Source of the DNA: Archivesica marissinica | Lineage: Eukaryota > Mollusca > Bivalvia > Venerida > Vesicomyidae | DNA: 64,000 nucleotides | Assembly: GCA_014843695.1 (NCBI GenBank) | Contig: CM026394.1 | Coordinates: 40,284,368 to 40,348,367 of the forward strand | Direction: 5' to 3' | In this document: positions 52,554-63,727 of the stretch, piece by piece | How positions within the stretch are numbered: position 1 is the stretch's first letter | How the letters are laid out: each line of letters opens with the position of its first letter | Position numbers and translations under genes: made by a program | Notes under the pieces: model-generated | What the model saw: the letters and a program-made list of their open reading frames with translations, nothing else | What the model was told of the DNA's origin: nothing | Database searches by the model: none

Positions 52554-53051
52554 TTAAAGCGGAATTATATCCCACAGAAATGCATTGTTCACGTATAAAT
52601 GCATTGCTACTACAAATTCTTCCGAATACATCCTAACACTAACATTGAATCAATAAACAATGTGTTTCTGTTCTGCAAACTTTCAAACGTGAATGTAGGA
52701 TTTCATATACCGGTCATCCACGCTCCTGAATTGACATTTCTGTGTCATTATAGTCAATACTAAACGCTTGATACTGTCACTTAGAGATAATAAATTTAAC
52801 TAAGATTAGTGAGATATAACGGTACATGTGTACCATTAATCTCGTTATCCGGGTATATACGCAGGTTGTATTACGCATGTATGTCCACCATGTTTACATT
52901 ATTCTGCTATGCCAACAAACCGCGTATACGACGCTTGTTTATTAGTTGAAATACTCATTTTTTAGGCAAATATTTGAAAAAAATTATACCATATAATAGG
53001 AAATTACATTCTGTATAAATTTGCGTTTTCACTGATGTAGTGTCGCTTTAA
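52554..53051. mobile_element. MITE M1 copy 2
   Basis: TTAA-flanked, right end 'gatgtagtgtcgctttaa', left end degraded to 'ttaaagcggaattatat'. Interior alignable to 5961-6445 ('gctcctgaattgaca', 'tgtttattagttgaaatact'). Confidence 0.82.
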
Positions 53052-53214
53052 GTCAAATAAACCATATGTTCTGTTCGGTTCGGTTCTGTTTATTTATTCA
53101 AACTGTTTGTGAACTTTGAAGTATTGCAGCAGATAATGCATGTACATGGTAAATTACTTTAATATATTAATAATTATTCATGTTAGCTAGTACAAACCAG
53201 TTTGCAATATGTGC

Positions 53215-53233
53215 GTCCGTCCGTCCGTCCGTG
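53215..53233. repeat. (GTCC)n microsatellite
   Basis: Four to five copies of 'gtcc' after 'gtgc'. Surrounding sequence 53052-53430 holds no recognised gene. Confidence 0.7.
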
Positions 53234-53435
53234 CCTACTACCTTCCTGGTACAGTACTGTCCGTGTCGTGTTAACCTCTTTATGACAGCATGACGAATGA
53301 GTATCCCCTTACTAGTTTCAGGTTTCGCATGCTTTATAGTAAGCCTCGCCATGGTCAACGTGTCGTGTTCCGGGGACGATAGATATTGCCATGGCGACAT
53401 TTGTAAAACGTTAGTATCATAAGCTGACATTCATT

Positions 53436-53995
53436 GTGTATCTCATTCATTCATTCCCTCATTCATTCCACTATTCATTCCCTCATTCATTCATTAATTC
53501 CCTCATTCCGTCCTCCATTCATTCCATCACTCATTCATTAATTCCCTCATTCCATCCCTCATTCCATCCACCATTCATTCCATCATTCATTCATTCATTC
53601 CCGCATTCATTAATTCCCACATTCATTAATTCCCTCATTCATTCATTCCCCCTTTCATTCATTCCCCCTTTCATTCATTCACTCATTCATTCATTAATTC
53701 CCTCATTCATGCCCTTATTCATTTCCTTCATTCATTCATTCATTCCCTCATTCATTCATTAATTGCATCATTTATTCCATTGTGCATTCATTCCCTCATT
53801 AATTCCCTCATTCATGCCCTTATTCATTTCCTTCATTTATTCATTCCCTCATTCATTCATTAATTCCCTCATTCATTCCCTCATTCATTCATTAATTGCA
53901 TCATTTATTCCATTGTGCATTCATTCCCTCATTCATTCATTAATTCCCTCATTCATGCCCTTATTCATTTCCTTCATTCATTCATTCCCTTATTC
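53436..53995. repeat. (CATT)-based degenerate array
   Basis: 'cattcattccctcattcatt' and 'aattccctcattc' phrases, with a longer duplicated block ('ttcatgcccttattcatttc', 'cttcatt') at about 53705, 53812 and 53954. The S/H/I/P-rich frames are artefacts. Confidence 0.9.
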
Positions 53996-53997
53996 TG

Positions 53998-54125
53998 GAA
54001 GAGGCAACGTGGAATTTAAATGCCTCGTCTATAAGGGCACACTTGTAACGGCCCCAGCTGGGTTCGAACTTCGGGTATTTCGCACCTGAAGCGAACACAT
54101 TACGACTGTGCTATCACGACTTCCA
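53998..54125 (-). repeat. SINE family A, head and body, cut by the CATT array
   Basis: Minus strand head 'cgtgatagcacagtcgtaat' and B-box 'agttcgaac', body 'ggcatttaaattccacgttg' and 'cctct'. The tail side joins the array. Confidence 0.75.
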
Positions 54126-54195
54126 CGAATTGTCTCTTATAGTTCTCAATGTGTCTATATTCATTGAAATGTATGTACTGTACATACATGTATAG

Positions 54196-54270
54196 TCACA
54201 CCTGTCGTAAGCAGCCAGCCAAAGGAATCGCAGATAATGGCATGCTTAACACAGGATACTAAATCGTCCT
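54196..54270. mobile_element. MITE M4 fragment
   Basis: 'tagtcacacctgtcgtaagcagccagcc' in pieces, one end only, with a TA before it. Confidence 0.5.
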
Positions 54271-54329
54271 GATACTCAAATGTATAATTTAATTTAATCA
54301 TATTTTATTGAATTCATCATGATATAGTA

Positions 54330-54425
54330 TACAACACAATGTTACAAAACTATAGCATGATAATACAACTGGTTTGGGCCACAAGCTTTAACAACATTAG
54401 AAAACGGCCCTCGCCAGAAACAACA
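54330..54425 (-). mobile_element. LINE 2-related 3' end
   Basis: Minus strand 'ggcgagggccgttttctaat', 'gttgttaaagcttgtggccc' and 'aaaccagttgt' matches the 3' UTR of LINE 2 at 34285-34335. Confidence 0.65.
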
Positions 54426-54631
54426 TATACTAGAGGACATAGAAAACGCACACCTGCATTATATGATTATTATTACATGAAAACGAAATACGAAGGATTC
54501 CATCAAAGATATATCACATCTTTATTACAAAACACAAACTGAACAACTAAAAATATTCCAAAATGTTTAAAACTACAAATGTATGTATTTATATAGTTCT
54601 TGTTTTTCATGTAAAACACAATTATCCGAAG

Positions 54632-54984
54632 TGTGCGTTTTCTATGTCCTCTAGTATATAATATAGGTGTGCGTTTTCTATGTCCTCTAGTATATAATGT
54701 AGGTGTGCGTTTTCTATGTCCTCTAGTATATAATATAGGTGTGCGTTTTCTATGTCCTCTAGTATAATGTAGGTGTGCGTTTTCTATGTCCTCTAGTATA
54801 TAATGTAGGTGTGCGTTTTCTATGTCCTCTAGTATATAATGTAGGTGTGAGTTTTCTATGTCCTCTAGTAGATAATGTAGGTGTGCGTTTTCTATGTCCT
54901 CTAGTAGATAATGTAGGTGTGCGTTTTCTATGTCCTCTAGTATATAATGTAGGTGTGCGTTTTCTATGTCCTCTAGTATACATT
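54632..54984. repeat. 36-bp minisatellite, about 10 units
   Basis: Unit 'gtgcgttttctatgtcctct' plus 'agtatataatgtaggt'. One reversed single unit lies at 54424-54452 ('actagaggacatagaaaacg'). The unit is divisible by three, so both strands are open (minus: LEDIENAHLHYI). The array stops about 20 bases before the receptor exon acceptor at 55004. Confidence 0.92.
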
Positions 54985-55004
54985 CATTATTCTCCTTTTT
55001 CAAG

Positions 55005-55117
55005 TGACCGGCCTCGCTTTTGTTCAGCTATGTACAATATGTGCCGTCTATGCGACGATGTTATTGATAGCTGTGGCACTAGAGAGCAGCCATTGGAGTG
55101 TATGTCCTACTGTATAG
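55005..55117 (+). CDS. Receptor exon: cysteine-rich segment
   Basis: 113 bases. Encodes DRPRFCSAMYNMCRLCDDVI then DSCGTREQPLECMSYCI. Acceptor ctttttcaag ends at 55004 and donor gtaagc starts at 55118. Needs two bases from an unseen earlier exon. The cysteine spacing hints at a TNF-receptor-like repeat, but is too short for certainty. Confidence 0.7.
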
Positions 55118-58100
55118 GTAAGCAACGTGTTTGTTACCATAATAGTTAGGCTGCATCTAGGGCAGGGCAGGGCAGGGCAGGGCAGGGCGGGCGGGCGGGA
55201 CAGGACAGACAGACAAGAAAACACTGTCGTGACGTCATACCTTTGTACTTGCAGTCCATTATTATTATTAATAATGCACTGCTGTCAAAAGGCCAGAGTA
55301 TTCTATTAAATATTACGCTTACATGTACGAAATTAACAATTTTAATTAGTAGGATCGTGTTATACAAGTGTGTGTTTTAAGTAAGATATAAGCCTCAAAC
55401 AGATCCAATATGTAAAATAGTGGTATTGTCGTCGGCGATACGCACCTCACACAGTCCAATATTTTATATATTGGATCGTTTTCGGCTTATATCCTATACT
55501 TATACATTTGTTGAAATCTACTCTCATAATAATACCAAATATTTATCATTTCATAATACATTTTACTATACGATAATGTGACATTATAGTATAGTGTATG
55601 GAACATGGCACTGTTATCCTTATAACACTATTTAACATTCCACCCAACCTAAGCTTAGTCTGGGGTCCAGTCTGTCGAATTTTCACTATTTATCTTCTGG
55701 CAAAAAAGGTCGATCAATATGACCAGAAACTCTACACGTCTCAATTAACGGCTTAGGTGTTAAATATGTATATAATATAACTGTGTGTGTTTTACGTTTA
55801 TTTATCGTCGCTACCGATTGCCCATAAGAGCGACGCCTGCTGAAGAGATCAGTGATTTTAGATTTGTGGAGGATAGTACAATGATACAGACATAGACCCA
55901 TTCCAGAATCTCCTCTGGTTCTTTTACGTGCACGGTGTAAAGCACCGACACGAGACCTCGGCTTAAACTCCAATCCGAAAGATTGTTAATATGTTTATAT
56001 AACTGACCATGCAAAAGGCTATTGTACCTAAGTCTTGCAATCAGTGTCACTTTAAACCCAAACAACACGCATATAAAAATGTCAATACCCCAGCCTTGCA
56101 ATCAGTGTCACTTTAAACCCAAACAACACACATATAAACATGTCAATACCCCAGCCTTGCAATCAGTGTCACTTTAAACCCAAACAACACGCATATAAAA
56201 ATGTCAATACCCCAGCCTTGCAATCAGTGTCACTTTAAACCCAAACAACACACATATAAACATGTCACAGTGTTTTACAGTATTTGACCCCGAGTGTATC
56301 TTATTTCAGAGTACAAGGTAGGCATCGAGTTAGAGAAGGAACGAGGTTAGTACTAGTGATTGTTTAAAACGAAGAGTGAACTTGTGTGTGTGTATTTTAC
56401 GTTTATTTATCGTCGCTACCGGTTGCCCATATGAGCGACGCCTCCTGAAGAGATTAGTAATTTTAGATTTTTGGAGGATAGTGCATGATACAGACAGAGA
56501 CCCATTCCAGAATCTCCTCTGGTTCTTTTACGCGCACAGTGTAAAGCACCGATACGAGAACTCGGTTTAGAATCCCATCTGAAAGACTCTTAATTGTATT
56601 AGTCAGACGGGGGGTCGAACCTGCGCCCCCCCCGGATTGCCAGTCCATCGTGTTAACAACTGGGTAACTGCACGCCACACGGACCGTCAACCATGCTGTG
56701 TGTTCTACGGCAAGAGTCCGGGTAGATGTGCACGTCACACGGACCGTCAACCATGCTGTGTGTTCTACGGCAGCAGTCTGACTGGATGTGCACGTCACAC
56801 GGACCGTCAACCATGCTGTGTGCTCTACGACAAGAGTCCGGGTAGATGTGCACGTCACACGGACCGTCAACCATGTGTGCTCTACGGCAAGAGTCCGGGT
56901 AGATGTGCACGTCACACGCACCGTCAATCATGTGTTGTGTTCTACGGCAAGATTCCGGGTAACTGTCACACTCGGGCCATAAATCACAATAAATATGGAG
57001 CATAATTATTATTATTATTATTATTGCATTCAATAAAATGTTTTAATATAAAGGAAACCCATCAATCTTCATTTACAACACTACTTTCACAGATTACATC
57101 CATGGTACAAGGTATGTTAACACAGACGTCCTCTTTGCTCATCTGGTGCAGCCATATTCTCGCATTGCAGTTATATATTCCAGCAGGTGATATTCAAATT
57201 CCATCTCAACATTGCTTGGATCAGACGGATTGGCTTCTAGATCAGTAATAAAGACGTTATTTTACGGGATAACTCACAAAAGTTACAACACTGTCATGAC
57301 GTCATACCTTTGTACTTGCAGTCCATTATTATTAATATTGGACTGGTGTCAAAAGACCAGAGTATTATAATGAAATCCTATGCGTACATGAAATTAACAA
57401 GTTTAATTAGTAGGATCTTGTTATATAAGTGTGTGTTTTAAGTAAGCTATAAGCCTCAAACGGATCCAATATGTCAAATACTGGTACTGTCCTCGGCGCT
57501 ATGCGCCTCACACACTCCATATTGGGTGTTCAGCTGATATCCTATACTTAATCTACCAAACGTTTCTCCAATCTCAAAACTCAGTCTCAATCGTCTGATT
57601 GGTTCACCGGACAGTAACACTCGGAATCAACCAATCAAATCACTTGAGATTTGAGAACTTAGGAATGTTTTATAACCTCTGGAGCCTCATTGCACTACGT
57701 GACACAACCGCATAACCACTTCTGTTAGTGTGAACGTCCGTTATAAGAAATAGTTCCAGTATATGTTTCATGTTAGTTTCTGCTTGCTGTCAAAATAAAA
57801 AAACTACAAACAAATTGAAAGCAAATTCATTAGAATATAATAATTTAGAATTTAATGATTAACTGTTCAGGATAGTCAGAACATAGCTAAAATACAAAAG
57901 TACATCTAACTGCGCAGGGATACGACACGCAACCAGTGGCGGATTGAATTACATCTTTCACTGTTTTAAAGGGGTGTAAGATGAAGTTTTCTTTCACTGA
58001 GAAAACTCCACCATTCATTGGAAAGCATAAAAGAAATGCATCAATCGTCTATCTTAGTCAGAGCAGTATTATGTCCTGGAAATTTCAATTACATATACAT

Positions 58101-61100
58101 TTAAATATCATATATAATTACACATATAATTACATATATAATTACACATACAGTTACACATACAATTACACATACAATTACACATACAATTACATATGCA
58201 ATTATATATACAGTTACACATACAGTTACACATACAACTACATACACAATTACACATATACAATTACACACATACAATTACACACATACAATTACACATA
58301 TACAATTACACATATACAATTACACACATACAATTACACATACAGTTACACATACAATTACACATACAATTACACACATACAATTACACATATACAATTA
58401 CACATACACAATTACACATATACAATTACACACATACAATTACATACACAATTACACATATACAATTACACACATACAATTACATACACACAATTACACA
58501 TATACAATTACACACATACAATTACATACACACAATTACACATATACAATTACACACATACAATTACATACACAATTACACATATACAATTACACACATA
58601 CAATTACATACACAATTACACATATACAATTACACACATACAATTACACACATACAATTACACACATACAATTACACACATACAATTACACACATACAAT
58701 TACACATACAATTACACACATACAATTACACACATACAATTACACACATACAATTACACACATACAATTACACACATACAATTACACACATACAATTACA
58801 CACATACAATTACACATACAATTACACACATACAATTACACACATACAATTACACATATACAATTACACACATACAATTACATACACAATTACACACATA
58901 CAATTACATACATACAATTACACATATACAATTACACACATACAATTACATACACAATTACACACATACAATTACACACATACAATTACATACACAATTA
59001 CACACATACAATTACACATATACAATTACACACATACAATTACACACATACAATTACATACATACAATTACACACATACAATTACACACATACAATTACA
59101 CACATACAATTACACATATACAATTACACATATACAATTACACACATACAATTACACACATACACTTACATACATACAATTACACACATACAATTACACA
59201 TATACAATTACACACATACAATTACACACATACAATTACACACATACAATTACACATATACAATTACACACATACAATTACATACACAATTACACATATA
59301 CAATTACACACATACAATTACACATATACAATTACACACATACAATTACACACATACAATTACACACACACAATTACACACATACAATTACACACATACA
59401 ATTACATACACAATTACACATATACAATTACACACATACAATTACACACATACAATTACATACACACTTACACATATACAATTACACACATACAATTACA
59501 CACATACAATTACACACATACAATTACACACATACAATTACACATACACAATTACACATATACGATTACACACATACAATTACATACACAATTACACATA
59601 TACAATTACACACATACAATTACACATATACAATTACACACATACAATTACACACATACAATTACACATATACAATTACACACATACAATTACACACATA
59701 CAATTACACATACACAATTACACACATACAATTACACACATACAATTACACACATACAATTACACATATACAATTACACACATACAATTACACATATACA
59801 ATTACATACATACAATTACACATATACAATTACACACATACAATTACATACACAATTACACACATACAATTACACATATACAATTACACACATACAATTA
59901 CACATATATAATTACACACATACAATTACACATATACAATTACACACATACAATTACATATATAATTACACACATACAATTACATACACAATTACACACA
60001 TACAATTACATACAATTACACATATACAATTACACATAGTTACATATACAATTACACACACATACATATACAATTAGTCAATTACACATATACTTATACA
60101 TACAATGCACCTTTATGACCCGTTTCCACTGCCGATCAGATCAACTCATGTATAATTATCGTGGTATCCATCGCAACGAGGGAGTGAAAAGAGGCAACGT
60201 GGAATTTAAATATGTTGCCAAATGGCACAATTGCAACAGCTCCAGCGGGGCTCGAACTCCGGACCTAGGTGTAAGACAAATTACTGTTCCCGGGTGTCGG
60301 GTGTTTTGACGAATTGCATGTTAATATGTTAATATGTTTTATTTTAGTGAGTAAATGTCCCGCCTTGCTGGCGATACATAATGGCAATCTGATCGGTAAT
60401 TCTTCTGAAGATATGTTTAAAAACGGAGAGAAAATGATCGTGCAATGTGACAGTGGATATGTAATAGATGGATCACCTATCCTCGAATGTGTTAAAGGGC
60501 TGTGGGAATCCCCTTCCGGTTATATGCCATCATGCTCAGCAGGAGAAAGTAATGGTAGGTGTTGCATTTAAATGCCTGTAGTCTAACCCTAAATGCGTGT
60601 ACAGTCAAACCCTAAATGCGTGTACAGTCAAACCTATCTTAAGCAGACAGCCAGCCAAGGGAATCATAGAACGTGTCTGTTTAGCACAGATGGCTGTTTA
60701 ATAGAGGTCAAATATATAATAAAACAACATATTTGGAATCTGGAAACTGAACTGAAACTAATACAGGTTAGCTGCTTAATAGATGTGACCACTAACACAG
60801 GTTTGACTGTATATGGAATACAGGAAGCGTATGTATTCATAATATGACGACAATAACTTAATAATCTAAAATACGTCTTTTGAAATGTTAATTGATCTAT
60901 TAATTCATGTATTTATTTTATTAAATTTATTTTATTATTGTATTTATTTTATTATATTTATTTTATTATGGTATTTATTATATGATTGTATTTATTTTAT
61001 TATATGATTGTATTTATTTTATTATTGTATTTATTATATTATTGTATTGTATTTATTATATTATTTTATTGTACTTATTTTATTATTGTATTATTTTATT

Positions 61101-63061
61101 GTATTTATTATATTATTGTATTTATTTTATTAAATTTATTATATTATTTATTTTATTATATTATTGTATTTATTTTATTATATATATTTTATTATTTATT
61201 TTATTATGGTATTTAATTTATTATATGATTGTATTTATTTTATTATATGATTGTATTTATTATATTATTGTATTTATTTTATTATATTATTGTATTTATT
61301 ATATTATTGTATTCATTTATTATTTTATTATATTATTGTATTTATTATATTATTGTATTCATTTATTATTTTATTATATTTATTATACAAGAGTGGTGAT
61401 TTTATACCGTATTTTATCAAACTCGTTTTGTAAATTTGCTATTAAGCGAGCCTTTTCAGTACCGTAGCCAGAGGCAAATTTCAACCGAGGCGATCTAGGG
61501 GGTCCCGGGGCATGTTTCCCCTTAAACGTGTTGGGGTATAGAAGCTATTCCCAGCGTTTTCTGATTTAATGAGCTTAGACCTACATGTACTGACCTTTCA
61601 TCTCTCTACAAGTCAACATTTGATACATTAAAGGCTATTTGTTTGTATTTTAATTAATGTTTCATTTTGTTTGGCGTTGGACATTTTAACCGAGGAAGCT
61701 GCCTCGGCGTGCCTCAGTCAGTGTGGTTACGGGTCTGCTTTTATGAAAACACCACGAGTGTAAGATCCTTTTTATCATATTACTACAATAACCATCAGTT
61801 TGAAAAAAAGAGTATTTTCTGTTTGCCTGTATACGTAGAGCCGTATTACATCTCAGGGAAATCATCCGTATGCTGTAGTAAATAGTTCCCGACAATCAAA
61901 CAGCGCAACGCAAATAGTCGACACAATACTTTTAAACTTTTAAATACTATACTGTAAACATTACGTACATGCAGTCAACAATGCATTGACTTTCAAGACA
62001 GAAAGCACGTAATCAAAGTTGCAAAATACATGTATATGTCAAACGTAAGCTGTCATGCCGCAACCAATCAGAATCCAACCAGGTTGTACTACACGTGTTG
62101 ACATATAAGAAAATATGTGATGGCTGTATTACACTGAATAAACGCACATTTGGGTGATAAAATGATACTACAGTTGTATGAACCCACACTCTTGTGCCAC
62201 ATTGCTAGTTAAGCATTTCCTTCATCTATATATATTATATATGTATATTTTTTATAAAATACAATATATGAAATAAAATATTGTTTAAACTAAAAAAACA
62301 AAAGAAAAAAATCTGATTGTGCGAAATGTATATATTTATCTTTAAGTTTATTATGAATAATTATTGAAATGTAGTTATCTTAAGTTTATTATCAATAGTT
62401 ATTGAAATGTAGTTATCTTGTTTATTATCAATAGTTATTGAAATGTAGTTATCTTAAGTTTATTATGAATAATTATTGAAATGTAGTTATCTTAAGTTTA
62501 TTATCAATAGTTATTGAAATGTAGTTATCTTTAGTTTATTATGAATAATTATTGAAATGTAGTTATCTTAAGTTTATTATCAATAGTTATTGAAATGTAG
62601 TTATCTTTAAATTTATTATGAATAATTATTGAAATGTAGTTATCTTAAGTTTATTATCAATAGTTATTGAAATGTAGTTATCTTTATTATCAATAATTAT
62701 TCGTGTTTAAGTTGCTCTGTAATTTCAACGCATGTTATGATTTCAGCGTGGATGATTGCTACTGTTATTCTGCTTGTCAAACTAGTAGGGGTACTTCTGG
62801 TATTCACATATTTAACCCGTGTCAAAGCTAAATTGAAAGAATTCATACCCAATTGTGTTCTATGCTGGAGTAACACTGAACCGTGCAGCCGGACTGAATG
62901 TAAGCAAGTGTACGGAGTTAACAACTGTACTGTAAATGAACAAGGAACGGCAGGAGAAACAGGGTATCCGCCAGATGTGCAAGCGGACGCAGACAGCGAT
63001 GTGAATGCAGCCACAGTCCAGTGTAACAGCGCGATTAGTCCTTCTACAAGTGTGGCAATGG
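55005..63061 (+). CDS. Type I membrane protein with Cys-rich, Sushi and TM parts, internal exons
   Basis: Three exons join in phase: 55005-55117, 60348-60554 and 62747-63061. The first junction makes a valine codon, the second an alanine codon; the total open run has no stop. Order: a segment with six cysteines and two close CxxC/CxxxC pairs (TNFR-like at best), a complete Sushi/CCP domain, a hydrophobic helix MIATVILLVKLVGVLLVFTY, then basic residues RVKAKLK and a cytoplasmic tail. Sushi domains mediate protein contact in complement and adhesion receptors. The upstream signal peptide and any earlier domains were not found in the window. The gene may continue to the right. Introns are full of repeats. 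Confidence 0.75.
55152..55205. repeat. (GGGCA)n / (GGGC)n microsatellite
   Basis: Six 'gggca' units then 'gggcgggcgggcggga'. G-runs of three in close succession could form a G-quadruplex on the plus strand. Lies just downstream of the receptor exon donor. Confidence 0.85.
55225..55490 (+). repeat. Dispersed family F, copy 4
   Basis: 'tgtcgtgacgtcatacctt', 'acgaaattaacaattttaat', and the imperfect hairpin 'gatccaatatgtaaaata' / 'tattttatatattggatcg' (55410-55480). Confidence 0.75.
55660..55780. mobile_element. Dispersed family I fragment
   Basis: 'tctggggtccagtctgtcga', 'atttatcttctggcaaaaa' and 'ccagaaactctac'. Left-end half only. Confidence 0.55.
55795..55995 (-). repeat. SINE family B, tRNA head missing
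   Basis: From 'tttatttatcgtcgctaccg' to 'aaactccaatccgaaagatt'. The tRNA head is replaced by the 61-bp repeat that follows. Confidence 0.8.
56034..56275. repeat. 61-bp tandem repeat, 4 units
   Basis: 'cttgcaatcagtgtcacttt' and 'aaacccaaacaacacgcata' recur at 56034, 56095, 56156 and 56217. Units 2 and 4 share the variant 'acacatataaacatg', so a two-unit block was duplicated. Confidence 0.9.
56395..56665 (-). repeat. SINE family B copy with head joined to a 60-bp array
   Basis: Body complete. The tRNA head is traced to 'ttgccagtccatcgtgttaa' and 'caactggg', after which the 60-bp array begins. Confidence 0.82.
56672..56970. repeat. 60-bp minisatellite, 5 units
   Basis: 'cacgtcacacggaccgtcaa', 'ccatgctgtgtgttctacgg' and 'caagagtccgggtagatgtg' repeat at exactly 60 bases three times, then with small indels. 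It is open in several frames because 60 is a multiple of three. GC-richer than its surroundings. A run of (att) follows at 57006-57024. Confidence 0.9.
57285..57545 (+). repeat. Dispersed family F, copy 5
   Basis: 'ctgtcatgacgtcatacctt', 'gaaattaacaagtttaatta' and the end 'gatccaatatgtcaaatact'. The hairpin partner is degraded. Confidence 0.7.
57550..58080. other. Intron sequence, no element recognised
   Basis: Receptor-gene intron. Contains 'aatctcaaaactcagtctca' and a near-inverse 'atttgagaactta'. No gene or repeat family assigned. Confidence 0.35.
58085..60095. repeat. 2-kb array of 'acacatacaatt' 12-mers
   Basis: Alternating 'acacacatacaatt', 'acacatatacaatt' and 'acatacacaatt' units, basic period 10-14 bases, no stops in two plus frames over about 1.7-2.1 kb. 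The 698-codon frame has a plausible ATG upstream, but it is a pure I/Q/L/H/T/Y/N repeat and its sister frame is equally open. It is intronic by the receptor model. Confidence 0.93.
60185..60290 (-). repeat. SINE family A fragment
   Basis: 'ggcaacgtggaatttaaata', 'caactccagcggggctcgaa'-like and 'ctccggacct'. B-box retained, A-box lost. Confidence 0.7.
60348..60554 (+). CDS. Receptor exon: Sushi/CCP domain
   Basis: 207 bases, phase 1 at both ends, as usual for Sushi exons. Encodes VSKCPALLAIHNGNLIGNSS then FKNGEKMIVQCDSGYVIDGS and LECVKGLWESPSGYMPSC. The four framework cysteines, the GY and the tryptophan before the last cysteine are all present. Acceptor ttattttag ends at 60347 and donor gtaggt starts at 60555. 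Confidence 0.93.
60625..60809. mobile_element. MITE M4 copy, reverse orientation
   Basis: TA-flanked, 'cagtcaaacctatcttaagc' ... 'actaacacaggtttgactg'. A 22-base duplication of the left flank and end lies just before it (60577-60624). Sits 70 bases after the Sushi exon. Confidence 0.82.
60905..61390. repeat. (TTTAT)/(TTATTGTA) low-complexity array
   Basis: Built of 'tttattttattatatgatt' and 'gtatttattatattattgta' phrases with no fixed period. The I/Y/F/L-rich frames look like membrane proteins but are artefacts. Confidence 0.92.
61457..61737 (+). mobile_element. MITE M5, longest copy
   Basis: 281 bp, ends cagtaccgtagccagag and tgtggttacgggtctg, flanked by a perfect CTTTT 5-bp duplication (61452-61456 and 61738-61742). 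Palindrome-like 'ccgaggaagctgcctcgg' near the right end. Confidence 0.88.
61740..62330. other. Intron sequence without recognised element
   Basis: Receptor-gene intron. AT-rich, with a short A-rich stretch near 62290. No coding signal. Confidence 0.35.
62335..62697. repeat. 38-bp tandem repeat, about 9-10 units, alternating variants
   Basis: 'ttattgaaatgtagttatct' followed by 'taagtttattatcaatag' or '...tatgaataa'. The two variants mostly alternate, giving a dimer period of about 76. Ends about 47 bases before the transmembrane exon acceptor. Confidence 0.88.
62747..63061 (+). CDS. Receptor exon: transmembrane helix and cytoplasmic tail
   Basis: Acceptor tgatttcag ends at 62746. Encodes AWMIATVILLVKLVGVLLVF, TYLTRVKAKLKEF, a second cysteine-rich stretch (NCVLCWSNTEPC, NNCTVNEQG), then an acidic/serine-rich end. 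The helix of about 20 hydrophobic residues followed by basic residues fits a stop-transfer anchor. At 63062 a donor gtacgt would splice on in phase 1; without splicing the frame ends at a TAA at 63070-63072. I cannot decide which is used. Cysteines on the cytoplasmic side are unusual. Confidence 0.75.
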
Positions 63062-63149
63062 GTACGTGTTAACTAACTACACTCTCCAAAATCATTCCCA
63101 GGTAGCGAAGCGAGGGTATTCTAAATAAGTGTATGTGTGTGTGTTTTTA

Positions 63150-63315
63150 CGTTTATTTATCGTCGCTACCGGTTGTCCATATTAGCGACAGCTCCGGAAG
63201 AGATTAGTCAGTGTGGAGGATAGTGGAATGATACAGACAGAGACCCGTTGCAGGGTCTCCTCTGGTTCGTGTACGGTGTAAAGCGCCGACATGAGACCTC
63301 GGTTTAAAGTCACAT
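63150..63315 (-). repeat. SINE family B, truncated
   Basis: 'tttatttatcgtcgctaccg' to 'gacctcggtttaaagtcaca'. tRNA head absent, several small deletions. Confidence 0.8.
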
Positions 63316-63727
63316 CTGTTTCTACGTGTATACATACATCAATCAACAGATTGAGAAATACAATACTTTATTACCTAGATATGAAATGTAGTCTATTCTG
63401 CCATTATTTGCCTACCACAATAGTGTCTACCATCCAGGTTGAAACGCTGTCTTTTGCAGTCCGATATTACGTGTGCGTCCGTATCATAACTAGTTTCAGA
63501 GAAAACAACGCATGCGCACTCAGTGCTATTTTGTTTTTATTTTATTTTACTTCCCGTAGTGTCAAACTTAACTGATAACAGATGTTTGCAGTTTCGTGGT
63601 ACTATTTTAATCGTTTTCGTTTATCTAATTCAGTAATTGTGATTTATTCTTGATAAATGGATAACGGAGAGCATGGTTTCGATTATTAAATGTTCAAATT
63701 TATATCAAAGTAATAAAGATCGACGTT

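Noticed and set aside
56311..56320. Eight-base micro-exon (ttatttcag / gtaggc) in the receptor gene
   Set aside because: Exons at 55005 and 60348 already join in phase without it, and eight bases would break the frame.
57981..60077. 698-codon frame of IQLHTYNYTHT repeats
   Set aside because: Low-complexity array with a sister frame almost as long. Intronic by the receptor gene model.
60982..61467. 161-codon hydrophobic I/Y/F/L membrane protein
   Set aside because: TTTAT-type low-complexity DNA read as codons.
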